64,000 bases of DNA from NORP233 sp050186825. Lineage in GTDB: Bacteria > Planctomycetota > J058. Shown here piece by piece: positions 40,857 through 49,766 of this stretch. Under the pieces are notes generated by a model. That model was given only the letters and a program-made list of their open reading frames with translations, did no database searches and was not told the DNA's origin. The stretch is from assembly GCA_050186825.1 (NCBI GenBank), contig JBFWYD010000020.1, positions 1-64,000 of the forward strand, read 5' to 3'. Each line of letters begins with the position of its first letter. Position 1 is the first letter of the stretch. The translations under genes were made by a program, and so were the position numbers.

Positions 40857-43847
40857 GTGAGCGGGGCGGGCGACCCGGGCCCGGAGGCAGGCCTCGAGCG
40901 CCTGCGCTTCGCCGAGGTCCCTGCCGAGGTCGCCCCGGTCTTCGAGCAGGCCGGCGAGATCGTCGATCGCCTGTTCAGCCAGCGGGTGGCCACCCCCGAG
41001 GAGGCCACCTTCTCGGTCGCCGGCGAGCGCTACCTGCTCGTGCGCGCGGCCTCGATCTCGGTCCACTTCTACGAGGTGATCCGGCTGGTCCTGGGCGCGC
41101 GCCTGAGCGAGCCGCAGGCGCTGCTCGCCGCGCGCGAGCTGCTCTACGACCTGGCGCACGCGATCGGGCGCGCGGACGCGCGCTCGATCCACGCCCAGAG
41201 CCCGGAGCTCGACCCCGTGGCCCGGCTCGCGCTCGGCCCCAGCCACTTCGCGCACACCGGCTGGGGGCGCGTGCGGATCCGACCCGAGAGCGAGCTCGAG
41301 GGTGACGTGGTCCTCCACTACGACCACCTCCACTCCTTCGAGGCCGACGCGCACCTGCGCGCCGGGCGCCAGGCCGCGGAGCCGGCCTGCGTGATGAACG
41401 CCGGCTACTCGGCGGGCTGGTGCACGGAGAGCTTCGGGCTCCAGCTCGACGCCGCGGAGGTCACCTGCCGCGCCTGCGGCGGCGCCGACTGCCGCTTCGT
41501 GATGGCCCCGCCCGGGCGGCTGGCCGCGCGCGTCGCGGAGCTCGAGGACCGGCTGGGGATCCCGCTCGCCCCGCCGCCCCCGCACGCGGTCGGCCTGCGG
41601 ACCCTCGACAAGCTGAGCGAGGCCGAGGCCGCCCGCGACCGCAGCCTCGCCAGCCTGCGCTCGCTCTTCGAGCACGCCCCCTTCGGCGCCTTCCTGCTCG
41701 AGCGCGGCCCGGGTCAGGACGTGGTGATCGCCGACGTCAACGCGGCCGCCGACGCGATCCTGGGCGTCTCCTGCAAGGAGATGGTCGGGGGCACGCTCCA
41801 GCTCCACTTCCCCCAGGCCGAGGCCACCGGGATCGCCCAGGTGTCCCGGGAGGTGCTCGACGGGCAGCGCGGTCCGCACCATGACGCGCGCCTCGCCTAC
41901 GACGACGGCGTGGTGCGCGGGGTGTTCGACTTCCACGTGTTCCCCTTCCAGCCCGGACGCGTCGCGGCCCTGTTCCACGACGTGACCGAGCAGGCCCGCG
42001 CCGAGGAGGCGGACCGCGCGGCCGAGCGCCTCGAGGCCACGGCCACGCTCGCGGGCGGGATCGCGCACGACTTCAACAACCTGATGGCCGGCGTGATCGG
42101 GCACGTGGCCTTTCTCCGCCGCGGTCGCCCCGGCTGGGAGGAGACCGACGAGGTGCTGGGGCGGGTCGAGCAGGCCGCCCTGCGCGCGGGTGATCTCAGC
42201 CAGCAGCTCCTGTCTTACGCCCAGGGCGGCAAGTACGCGGACGAGCCGCTGCGGCTGAACTCGCTCGTGGAGGGCGTGGTCCGCGATCGCAGCGCCGAGG
42301 CCGGGGTCGTGCTGGGGCTCCACGCGGTGCGCGACCAGGTCACGGGCGACCCCGCCCAGCTGCGCCAGTTGGTGTGGGCGCTGGTCCAGAACGCGCTCGA
42401 AGCGTCGCGCGAGGGCGGCCAGGTGCGCGTCAGCACCTTCGGGCGCGGGCTCCAGCAGGACGAGGCCCAGGCCCTCCAGCTCCCGCCGGGGAGCTACGTG
42501 GTGCTCGAGGTCCAGGACACGGGCGCGGGGATGAGCGCCGAGGTGCTGGCGCGCGCGTTCGAGCCCTACTTCTCGACCAAGGCCCCCGGGCGCGGGCTGG
42601 GCCTCGCGGCGGCCTACGGGATCCTCAAGAACCACGGGGGCACGGTCGAGCTCGAGAGCGCGCCCGGCATGGGGACGACCGCGCGCGCCTTCCTCCCGCG
42701 CGCGGGCTCCAGACGGCACCGACCGCTCGAGCAGCGCGCTGGCGCGCGCCAGGGTTGGGTCGAGCGCCAGGGCTCGCTCGAGGCGATCGGCTCGCTCGCG
42801 CTGGGCCTGGCCAGCGACCTGCACTACACCCTGGGCGTCGCGGCCGAGGCGCACCAGGAGGCGTCGACCAGCGAGGATGCGGGGCGCCGCCAGGCGGCCT
42901 GCACCCGCGCCACTGAGGCCCTCGAGCGCTGCCGCCAGCTCACGGACCGGCTGTTGGCCATGGGGCGGGGCAGCCGGGAGACGCGGCGCCGCGCCTCCCT
43001 GGTCGAGGTCGTGCGCGAGGTCGCGCTCCTGCTCGCGCCCGCGCTCGGCCCGCGGGTCGAGCTCAAGCTCGAGCTCGAGGAGGGCCTCCCCGAGTGCTCG
43101 GTGGCGCGCGCGCAGCTGGCGGACGCGCTGGTGAACCTGGTGTTCAACGGGCGCGACGCCCTCCCCGAGGGTCAGGGCCGGATCACGATCGCGGCCGGCC
43201 GGGCGCCCGCGAGCGAGGCTCCCGGCCCTGGCGACTGGGCGCGCCTCGAGGTCCGCGACACCGGCGTGGGGATGCCCGAGCACCTCCGCGGCAAGGCCCG
43301 CGAGCCCTTCTTCACGACCAAGGATGGGAGCGGGATCGGCCTGGCCATGGCCGACCGCGTGGTCCGCAGCCACGGCGGCGAGCTCCTGATCGCCTCGGCC
43401 CCAGGCCAGGGGACGCGCGTGGCCCTGCTGCTCCCGCTCGGCGCGCCTCCGAGCCCCCCGCCGGTCGCCCAGGCGAGCCGCGTGCTGATCGTCGACGACA
43501 ACGAGCACGTGGCCCGCTCCACCGCGCAGCTGCTCCGGCTCGAGGGCCTGGACGCGGTCGAGGCGGGCAGCGGCGAGGAGGCCCTGGCCCTGTTCGAGGC
43601 GGGCGAGCGCTTCGACGTGGTCCTGCTCGACCTGGTCCTGCCCGGGATCTCCGGTCCCGAGACCTTCCACGCCCTCCGCCAGCGCGCCCCCGAGCAGGCC
43701 GTGGTCGTGTTCAGCGGCTACGGGGAGCAGGCCCGCGTCCAGGACCTCAAGGCCGCCGGCGCGGTCTTCCTCGGCAAGCCCTTCTCGGTCGAGGAGCTGC
43801 TCGGCGCGCTCGGCCGCGCCCAGGGCCAGGGGAGCGGGGGCGCGTGA
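40857..43847 (+). CDS. V4R-PAS hybrid histidine kinase with two transmitter modules and a receiver
   Basis: 996 residues, no membrane segment. An N-terminal V4R-type ligand domain (about 50-218) ends with AGYSAGWCTESFGLQL and a Cys cluster (C204, C207, C212). A PAS domain follows (about 265-380). The first transmitter has phosphoacceptor H404 (GGIAHDFNNLM) and an HATPase with DTGAGM and GRGLGLAAAYGI (about 495-615). A second transmitter (about 636-862) carries the degenerate box LASDLHYTLG (H656) and an intact HATPase (NGRDALPEG, DTGVGM, GSGIGLAMA). A receiver domain closes the protein (876-990) with DD at 880-881, D925 and K974. The second unit may lack His transfer. Confidence 0.9.
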   Translation: MSGAGDPGPEAGLERLRFAEVPAEVAPVFEQAGEIVDRLFSQRVATPEEATFSVAGERYLLVRAASISVHFYEVIRLVLGARLSEPQALLAARELLYDLAHAIGRADARSIHAQSPELDPVARLALGPSHFAHTGWGRVRIRPESELEGDVVLHYDHLHSFEADAHLRAGRQAAEPACVMNAGYSAGWCTESFGLQLDAAEVTCRACGGADCRFVMAPPGRLAARVAELEDRLGIPLAPPPPHAVGLRTLDKLSEAEAARDRSLASLRSLFEHAPFGAFLLERGPGQDVVIADVNAAADAILGVSCKEMVGGTLQLHFPQAEATGIAQVSREVLDGQRGPHHDARLAYDDGVVRGVFDFHVFPFQPGRVAALFHDVTEQARAEEADRAAERLEATATLAGGIAHDFNNLMAGVIGHVAFLRRGRPGWEETDEVLGRVEQAALRAGDLSQQLLSYAQGGKYADEPLRLNSLVEGVVRDRSAEAGVVLGLHAVRDQVTGDPAQLRQLVWALVQNALEASREGGQVRVSTFGRGLQQDEAQALQLPPGSYVVLEVQDTGAGMSAEVLARAFEPYFSTKAPGRGLGLAAAYGILKNHGGTVELESAPGMGTTARAFLPRAGSRRHRPLEQRAGARQGWVERQGSLEAIGSLALGLASDLHYTLGVAAEAHQEASTSEDAGRRQAACTRATEALERCRQLTDRLLAMGRGSRETRRRASLVEVVREVALLLAPALGPRVELKLELEEGLPECSVARAQLADALVNLVFNGRDALPEGQGRITIAAGRAPASEAPGPGDWARLEVRDTGVGMPEHLRGKAREPFFTTKDGSGIGLAMADRVVRSHGGELLIASAPGQGTRVALLLPLGAPPSPPPVAQASRVLIVDDNEHVARSTAQLLRLEGLDAVEAGSGEEALALFEAGERFDVVLLDLVLPGISGPETFHALRQRAPEQAVVVFSGYGEQARVQDLKAAGAVFLGKPFSVEELLGALGRAQGQGSGGA

Positions 43848-43854
43848 GCCGCGG

Positions 43855-44700
43855 GTGAAGGTCCACCTCGTCGACGGGACCTTCGAGCTCTTCCGCTGCT
43901 TCCACGGCGCGCCTAGCCACCAGGACGCCTTGGGCCGCGAGGTCGGCGCCGCGCGCGGCCTGCTGCACACTCTGCTCAAGCTGCTGCGTGGCGCCGAGGT
44001 CAGCCACGTGGGCGTGGCCTTCGACGGCGCCCTCGACCGCCCCGGCGACCCGGGCCCCGCGGGCCAGCAAGGCCTGGCCCTCGAGGTCGTGCGCGCGCTC
44101 GGGCTCCCGGTGTGGCCCATGATCCGCCGCTTCGAGGCCGACGACGCCCTGGCCAGCGGCGCCGCGCGCTACGCGAGCCTGGAGGGGGTCGAGCAGGTCG
44201 TGCTCTGCACGCCCGACAAGGACCTCGCCCAGTGCGTGACCGGGACCCGCGTCGTGCTCTGGGACCGCGTCCGCGACCGCGTCCTCGACGAGGAGTCCGT
44301 GCGGCAGAAGTGGGGCGTGACCCCGACCTCGATCCCCGACTACCTCGCCCTCGCGGGCGACGCCGCCGACGGCATCCCTGGCCTCCCCGGCTGGGGCGCG
44401 CGCAGCGCCGCGACCGTGCTCGCGCGCTGGGGCCGGCTGGAGGCGATCCCCGCGGACCCCGCCAACTGGGAGGTGTCCGTGCGCGGTGCGCCGCGGCTCA
44501 GCCGCGTGCTGCGCGAGCGCTGGCACGAGGCGGTGCTCTACCGCGACCTGTGTACGCTCGCCGCGGACGTACCCTTGCCGCACTCCCTCGAGGAGCTCCG
44601 CTGGCAGGGCGCGCCGCGCGCGCGGCTGGAGGCCCTGGCCGAGCGGATCGGAGAGCGGGAGGCCCTGGAGGGAGTGCCCCGGTGGCAGACGAGCGACTGA
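43855..44700 (+). CDS. 5'-3' exonuclease, Pol I 5'-nuclease type
   Basis: 281 residues of the FEN-like family present in DNA polymerase I and in stand-alone proteins such as XNI/ExoIX. VHLVDGTFELFRCFHG is the first acidic block, RRFEADDALASGA the second, LCTPDKDLAQCV the third and DYLALAGDAADGIPGLPGWG carries the helix-hairpin-helix site. Acidic residues for the two-metal site are present. There is no polymerase domain, so it likely trims flaps or RNA primers. The GTG start lies seven bases after the kinase stop. Confidence 0.88.
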   Translation: MKVHLVDGTFELFRCFHGAPSHQDALGREVGAARGLLHTLLKLLRGAEVSHVGVAFDGALDRPGDPGPAGQQGLALEVVRALGLPVWPMIRRFEADDALASGAARYASLEGVEQVVLCTPDKDLAQCVTGTRVVLWDRVRDRVLDEESVRQKWGVTPTSIPDYLALAGDAADGIPGLPGWGARSAATVLARWGRLEAIPADPANWEVSVRGAPRLSRVLRERWHEAVLYRDLCTLAADVPLPHSLEELRWQGAPRARLEALAERIGEREALEGVPRWQTSD

Positions 44701-45270
44701 GGGCGCCGGGGCGCCGGTATCGCGAGACAGGCGCCGAAGAGGACGAACTGGCCTTCCTCGAGGAGCGCGCTCGCAGGGCGAGGCGTCGAGCGAGGAGTGG
44801 GCGCAGCTGCATCTGGCGCGTTCCAGGCAGAGCGCCACGGTCAGCGAGGCCCGCCTCCACTGGCTTCGGGTGTTTCGGGCCTCACCCACCTCTGCCGCGG
44901 CCTCACAGGCCGAGAGGTTGGGAGAGAGGTTCCGCTTCGACTGGCAGCGCGCCGAGCAGGAGCGCGCGATCCCTACCAGGCCGAGCTTCGCCTCCCTCGG
45001 GACTTCCATGACCCCAAGCTGGTGCTTTCGCTCTCGGAGGACGCCCTGCACCTCGCCGTGGCTCGACCCCGTCGCGGCCACGTGGAGGTCGCCGTGTACG
45101 AACCCGACACGGGACATCTCTTCCTGGAACGGAGATTCGCGTCTGCTCCCTGGGCACTGGAGCTGACGCGGACCAACGAAGGTCTACGACTCGTCGTGGG
45201 CACGAGCGACGAGCGGGTCTCATGCATCGACGGCTCGCTCTCGGTCTGGTCCCTGCCTGATCACTGCTGA
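44682..45270 (+). pseudogene. frameshifted gene of an unknown helical-repeat family
   Basis: Three consecutive reading frames each carry convincing protein: a GTG start at 44682 with APGRRYRETGAEEDELAFLE, then from about 44780 the frame GEASSEEWAQLHLARSRQS, then from about 44975 the frame YQAELRLPRDFHDPKLVL to the stop at 45270. Each shift equals the loss of one base. The first part resembles the N-terminus of the protein at 28949-29689. The gene may be decaying, or the assembly may have two errors. The third part is beta-rich and contains two WD-like strands (HVEVAVYEPDTGHLF, RLVVGTSDERVSCIDG). Confidence 0.55.
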
Positions 45271-45290
45271 CTCCGTTTCGCAGTCCTCAC

Positions 45291-45331
45291 GCCGCCCTAC
45301 GACCCCTGTCCGGGTCCCGACTGAGGGCGGC
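45291..45331. terminator. nested hairpin between convergent genes
   Basis: An outer stem GCCGCCCT/AGGGCGGC encloses an inner stem GACCC/GGGTC. It lies 20 bases after the stop of the frameshifted gene; the 128 bases that follow up to the HNH gene hold nothing I can name. There is no U-run, so the termination role is an inference. Confidence 0.35.
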
Positions 45332-45458
45332 CGCCAGGAGCCATTGGCGTCGTGCTCCAGCTCGGGCCCCTCGTCGAGCGCACGGAGCACCAGGTCCAGC
45401 GCTTCTCGCGCCCCTTGCCTCAGCCAGCTTCCGCATCGCCCTCCGGTTCGGAGAGGGC

Positions 45459-46820
45459 CTAGGCGACGCTCTTCGACGCTTCCTCCGCGGCCTCGATCGC
45501 CTCGGGCTCCTGGTCGGAGCGTAACGCGGGAGGTGGATTCTCACGGGAAACCGCCTCCGGCGTCTCACGGGAGACCGCCTCCGGCGCCTCAGGCGAGACC
45601 GCCTCCGGCGCCTCGGGCGAGACCGCCTCCGGCGTCTCAGGCGAGCCCGCCGCCGGAATCTCAGGCGAGCCCGCCTCCGGAGTCTCACGCGAGACCGCTT
45701 CCGGCGTCTCAGGCGAGCCCGCCTCCGGAGTCTCACGCGAGACCGCCTCCGGCGCCTCAGGCGAGACCCCCTCCGGCGTCTCACGTGAGACCCCCTCGCC
45801 TCCGCCCCCGGCGCCCGCCCCGCCCGCCGTCCCCAGCAGCGTGCCGTCCGCGAGGAGGAAGGAGACGCCCTCGCTCCACGAGCCCACGATCCGCAGGGCG
45901 CCCTCGTGGACCGCGTCGTGGTGGCCGCTGCACAGGTGGAACAGGTGGTCGAGGTGGTGGCCCGAGCGCCAGCCGCGGTTGTGGTGCGCCTCGAGGTGGG
46001 CGCGGTTGGTGCACCCGGGGACCTCGCACACCCCGCCGGAGCGCCGGGCGAGGTTCCTCAGCACGCGCGCGGGGATCGTGCGCTTGACCCGGCCCTCGCG
46101 GTCCTGGACCTCGGCCTCACAGAGGATCCGCTCCGCGAGCGGCTCGGGCAGCTCGATGGTCCCCGCAGGGGTCCGCTGGGTCGTGCGGTCGGTGTCCGGG
46201 TCGTGGGTGAGGAGCACGCGGAAGGCCGACGGCCCCACGCGGCCGCCGTGCAGCGCCCGCCGCGCCAGCTCGACGACGGCCTCGGAGCGGGTGAGCTGGA
46301 GGCCCTCGGCCTGGAGCGCGCGACAGGCCTCGTCGAAGAGGGCGAGCTCCGGCGCCTCGAGCTCGATCACCAGCCGCGCGCGGCGTGGCTCGCCCTTGGC
46401 CTCGGCGATCTCGTGGTCGAGCTGCTTGGTGCTCAGCTGCTGCGCCCGCGCGAGCCAGTGGCCCTCCTGCTCGGGCACCGCGCTGATCATGCGCGAGATC
46501 CTGACCGCCTTGCTCCAGGGCAGCTCGCCCGCGAAGAAGGCCTGGGCGACCTGGGGCTGGTGCCCCAGCCGCTGCACGAGGGTCTTCATGTCGCGGACCT
46601 TGCCGTAGTCCCACGCGAAGCGCTGGAGGGCGTAGGCGGCGAGGGACGCGAAGCCGAGGTCACGGTAGCCGCGGGTGTCGTCCAGCTCCACGAGGCGGCG
46701 GGCCATCTCGGCCTCCCGCTGCCTGCTCTCCCGGTGCAAGCGGCAGAGCTCCTGGTCGAGCGCGCGGGCGCGGGTCAGGCGCTCACGCGCGGTCGCCCTC
46801 GGTGTTGGGTCTTCCTTCAC
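45459..46820 (-). CDS. HNH endonuclease with DUF222-like N-terminus
   Basis: 453 residues. The N-terminal helical domain (about 1-230; RELDQELCRLHRESRQ-like) resembles the DUF222 group of HNH proteins. The HNH domain lies at VCEVPGCTNRAHLEAHHNRG...HHLDHLFHLCSGHHDAVHEG (about 268-315), with Cys-pair and His residues for zinc and metal. The C-terminal 110 residues consist of an octapeptide array (VSRETPEA/GSPETPEA) and a short acidic tail. These proteins occur in many copies in GC-rich genomes and may be mobile or defensive; a role is not proven. The GTG start at 46820 has a weak site. Confidence 0.85.
   Translation of the reverse strand: MKEDPTPRATARERLTRARALDQELCRLHRESRQREAEMARRLVELDDTRGYRDLGFASLAAYALQRFAWDYGKVRDMKTLVQRLGHQPQVAQAFFAGELPWSKAVRISRMISAVPEQEGHWLARAQQLSTKQLDHEIAEAKGEPRRARLVIELEAPELALFDEACRALQAEGLQLTRSEAVVELARRALHGGRVGPSAFRVLLTHDPDTDRTTQRTPAGTIELPEPLAERILCEAEVQDREGRVKRTIPARVLRNLARRSGGVCEVPGCTNRAHLEAHHNRGWRSGHHLDHLFHLCSGHHDAVHEGALRIVGSWSEGVSFLLADGTLLGTAGGAGAGGGGEGVSRETPEGVSPEAPEAVSRETPEAGSPETPEAVSRETPEAGSPEIPAAGSPETPEAVSPEAPEAVSPEAPEAVSRETPEAVSRENPPPALRSDQEPEAIEAAEEASKSVA
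45540..45793 (-). repeat. 24-bp tandem repeat encoding an octapeptide array
   Basis: About eleven units of 24 bp (typically CCTCCGGCGTCTCACGCGAG plus four bases) within the HNH gene. They code for VSRETPEA, GSPETPEA and VSPEAPEA variants, with VSRET and GSPET forms partly alternating. Confidence 0.85.
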
Positions 46821-47134
46821 TGCTCGGTTCTCCCGTCGTCTGCGCCGTGCTCATGGGAGTCGCGAATCAAACGGGGGCCCGTCACGAGGAGGATTTCCAA
46901 CCAACTCGACAACCATCCTGGTGCGAGGGGCGCGTGGCGTGGCCTGGGAATCGCGATGCGGCTCAGGAGCGTGTGTCCAGCGCGCTTCCCGGAACAGGAA
47001 AAGCGTCGCGCAGGGCCCGCAAGTGACCCGGTCGTAGTCCCGCGCGGAGGCTCGCCGTAGCCAACCAAGCGCGACGCGGCGCCGGAGGGTCTCCGGCGCC
47101 GCGTCAGCGAGTCAGGCACGATCGACGAGGGAGG
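46821..47134. other. 314-bp intergenic region without a recognised gene
   Basis: It separates the HNH gene start from the end of the selenoprotein gene, both on the minus strand. The only structure I can support is the terminator hairpin at 47073-47105. The ORFs in it lack sites and family likeness. Confidence 0.5.
47073..47105 (-). terminator. strong hairpin after the selenoprotein gene
   Basis: A perfect 15-pair stem, GACGCGGCGCCGGAG in one arm with its complement in the other, around a three-base loop. It begins 30 bases after the stop of the selenoprotein gene. A U-run is absent. Confidence 0.65.
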
Positions 47135-48127
47135 CTACTTGCCCCCGCCGCCTCCCTCGGCCTCGAGGGCCTCGACCTGCTTCTTCACCTGGTCCAGCTT
47201 GGCGCGGGCCTGGGGGTAGCGGCCGTAGAGCTTCTCGAGCCCCGCGTAGCCGGCCCGGGCCGCCGGCGCGACCTTGTTCTCCAGGCCGTACTGGAGGAGC
47301 ACCTGATACACGAGCTGGCCGGCGCCCTGCGGATCGTCGGTCGGGCGCTTGCCTGCCTGGTGGTCCTCCCAGAGCTTGGGGCCGAGCTGGGCGACCACCT
47401 TCTGCGCCTCCTCGCGGCTGCGCGGACGGTGCTTGGCGAACAGCTCCTGGACCTCCTTGTCGTAGGCCCGCTTCTCGAGCACGGCCAGGCCCTCGGCGAG
47501 CTTCTTCTTGGTCGCCGCGTCGAGCTTGGGCTCGAGCTCCTTGGCGCGCTTGCGCGCGTCCTCGGGCTTGGCGGTGCCGAACTCGATCTCGAGGATCAGC
47601 AGCTCGACCTGCTCGGCGTCGCTCTTGTCGGGCTTGGCCTTGAGCTCGAGGAAGGCACCGACCTTCTGCTCACCGGACTCGAAGTCCTTGACGCCGCGGC
47701 CCGCGGGCTCGCAGAGGACGTTCCCCTCCGCGTCCATGAACACCAGGTAGGGGAAGCCGTTGCCGCCCTTCTTGGTCAACAAGTCGTCGTGCTTCCGCCC
47801 CGGGATGCGAGTGGTGATGTGGCAGAAGAGGACGACCTTCTTGGCGAACTCCTTGAACTCAGGGGAGGAGAGCGAACTGCTCTCCAGCTGGGCGCAAGGC
47901 GGTCAGTAGCTGTAGGAGCGGGTGAAGTAGCCGAAGATCGGCTTCCCCGTCTTCTTGGCCTCCTTGAGGGCCTCGTCGTAGTCGGTGATCCAGGCCGGAT
48001 CCTTGATCCAGCCCTCGCTGAGCTTCTTGTCGAGCTTGCCCTGGAGGTCGTCCCCCTGCGCCAGCGCTGGCGAGGCCAGCGCGGCGAGCAGGAAGGCCCC
48101 GAGCGCGCTCGTGATCGCACGCTTCAT
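47135..48127 (-). CDS. secreted thioredoxin-like selenoprotein (UPPC motif)
   Basis: 330 residues if the TGA at 47903-47905 is read as selenocysteine. Before it lie a signal peptide (MKRAITSALGAFLLAALASPALA) and GKPIFGYFTRSYSY; after it, in the same frame, PPCAQLESSSLSSPEFKEFA and KKVVLFCHITTRIPGRK, then GGNGFPYLVFMDAEGNVL. This is one thioredoxin fold, with U75-P-P-C78 at the place of the CxxC active site and the cis-Pro in GFPYLV. A SECIS-like hairpin follows the UGA. The C-terminal third is charged and helical, possibly TPR-like. AAGGAAAG precedes the ATG. Sec would make it a strong extracytoplasmic redox catalyst. Sec synthesis genes are not in the window; the alternative is a recent nonsense mutation of a Cys codon (TGC or TGT to TGA). 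Confidence 0.85.
47867..47885 (-). other. bacterial SECIS-like hairpin (recoding element)
   Basis: On the mRNA strand GGAGAGC-AGTTC-GCTCTCC forms a seven-pair stem with a five-base loop. A G is the second loop base and lies 25 bases after the UGA, inside the 16-37 base range described for bacterial SECIS elements. A CAG/CTG pair flanks it below an internal loop. Confidence 0.75.
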
Positions 48128-48230
48128 GAACGCTTTCCTTTCTCTCGTCCCCACCCCTCGGTGGGGACGGCGGACGATAGCAGAGGCCGCGACCTAAAGC
48201 CCCTGCGCCCGACAGCCGAAGAGGAGGGAG

Positions 48231-49766
48231 ATGAGCACCTTCCTCCTCCCGCCCGGGCTCGACCCGGCCCAGGTCCTGCGTCGGCTCGAGCCGGGCTTCG
48301 GGCTGCGCGCCGAGGGCGAGACGACGCGGCGCCGGCGCTACTTCGACACCCACGAACACCGCCTGCTCCGCGACGGGCTCTGGCTCGCGGACGAGGAGGG
48401 CGAGCTCGCGCTCGAGGGCCTCGACGCCAACTCGGCTGCAGGCCCGCGCTGGCGCGCGGCCGCGGGCGAGCGGCTGGCGGCAGCGGAGCTCGCGGACGAC
48501 GCGCGCGCGCGCCTCTCCCCGCTGATCGGCGCGCGGATCCTGCTCGAGCAGGCGCGGGTCGAGGAGGAGCGCGCGCGCTGGGCGCTCCTCAACGCGGACG
48601 ACAAGGTCGTGGCCTGGATCGACCTCGCGCGCGGCGAGGTCGAGGTCGCGGGCGAGCGCCGCCCGCTGGCCCCGACGCTCGAGCTCGCGCCCCTGCGCGG
48701 CTACGACGCCGAGGGCGAGCGCGCCGCGGGCCTGCTCGCGAGCTTGCTCGCCCCGGCGCCTGGCGCCGGGCACCCGCTGCACGCGGCGCTGGCCGCCTGC
48801 GGGCGAGCGCCGCTCCCGCCGCGCGCGGCCGCGGCCCCCGACCCGCGCGCGCGCGCCGACCGGGCCCTGAGCGAGCTCCTGCTCGAGCAGCTCCAGACCT
48901 GCGAGGAGAGCCTGTGCGGCGTCGTCGAGGACCTCGACGTCGAGTACCTCCACGAGCTGCGGGTCGCCCTGCGCAAGGCGCGCAGTGTGCTCAAGGACGG
49001 GCGGCGGGTGCTCCCCCCCCGCGAGCTCGAGGCGGCATCGGCCGCCACGCGCGTCCTGGCCCAGGGCACCAACCAGCTGCGCGACCTCGACGTGTTCCTG
49101 CTGGCGCGCGCCCGCTACCGCGCGCTGCTGCCCGCGGAGCTCCAGCCCGGCCTCGACCCGCTGTTCGCCGAGCTCGCGGCGCGTCGCCAGGGCGCGCAGC
49201 GCGAGGTGGCGGCCCTGCTCGAGGGCCCCGCCTTCCCGCGCGCCCGCGAGGCGGTCGAGCGCCTCTGCGCCCGGGCCGGGCAGCGCCCCTGCGAGCCGCT
49301 CGCGGCCCACGCCCACCGCCTGGTCCGCAAGCGCCTGCGCCGGGTGCGCGGCGCCTCGCGTGCCATCGCGGCGCACAGCCCCGACGAGGAGCTGCACGAG
49401 CTGCGCATCCACTGCAAGCGCCTCCGCTACGGCCTCGAGCTCTACGGCGGCGCGCTGGGCGACGTCGCCCCGGCAGTCGGCGCGCTCAAGCAGCTCCAGA
49501 AGGTCCTCGGCGACTTCAACGACCTCAGCGTCCAGCGCGCGCGCCTGCTCGCATGCCTGGGACCGGACCACGACCCGCTGGTGGCCGCCGCGGTCGGCGG
49601 GCTGGTCACCGCGCTGGCCGCGGAGCAGGCGCGGGTGCGCGCCGAGTACGACGCGGCCGCGGCGAGCTTCCGCCGCAGCCGGAGCCAGGCCGCCTTCACC
49701 GCGCTGATCGGGGCCGCGCGCAAGGGCAAGCCAAGCAAGGGCAAGCCCGGGAGGAGGGCCGCGTGA
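48231..49766 (+). CDS. CYTH-like / CHAD-domain protein
   Basis: 511 residues. The N-terminal part (about 1-185; RRRRYFDTHEHRLLRDGLWL) resembles a degenerate CYTH domain in which the ExExK site is not evident. The CHAD domain (about 215-495) has the basic helical repeats YLHELRVALRKARSVL, NQLRDLDVFL, AHRLVRKRLRRVRG, LHELRIHCKRLRYGLEL and LGDFNDLSV. CHAD domains bind polyphosphate and occur on storage granules. The C-terminus is a Lys/Gly tail (KGKPSKGKPGRR). The stop overlaps the ParA gene start (GTGA). Confidence 0.88.
   Translation: MSTFLLPPGLDPAQVLRRLEPGFGLRAEGETTRRRRYFDTHEHRLLRDGLWLADEEGELALEGLDANSAAGPRWRAAAGERLAAAELADDARARLSPLIGARILLEQARVEEERARWALLNADDKVVAWIDLARGEVEVAGERRPLAPTLELAPLRGYDAEGERAAGLLASLLAPAPGAGHPLHAALAACGRAPLPPRAAAAPDPRARADRALSELLLEQLQTCEESLCGVVEDLDVEYLHELRVALRKARSVLKDGRRVLPPRELEAASAATRVLAQGTNQLRDLDVFLLARARYRALLPAELQPGLDPLFAELAARRQGAQREVAALLEGPAFPRAREAVERLCARAGQRPCEPLAAHAHRLVRKRLRRVRGASRAIAAHSPDEELHELRIHCKRLRYGLELYGGALGDVAPAVGALKQLQKVLGDFNDLSVQRARLLACLGPDHDPLVAAAVGGLVTALAAEQARVRAEYDAAAASFRRSRSQAAFTALIGAARKGKPSKGKPGRRAA

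Noticed and set aside
47135..47782. A separate gene starting at an internal ATG/TTG after the stop at 47903
   Set aside because: The frame continues without another stop back to the TGA, and the sequence between completes a thioredoxin fold; one recoded gene explains all of it.
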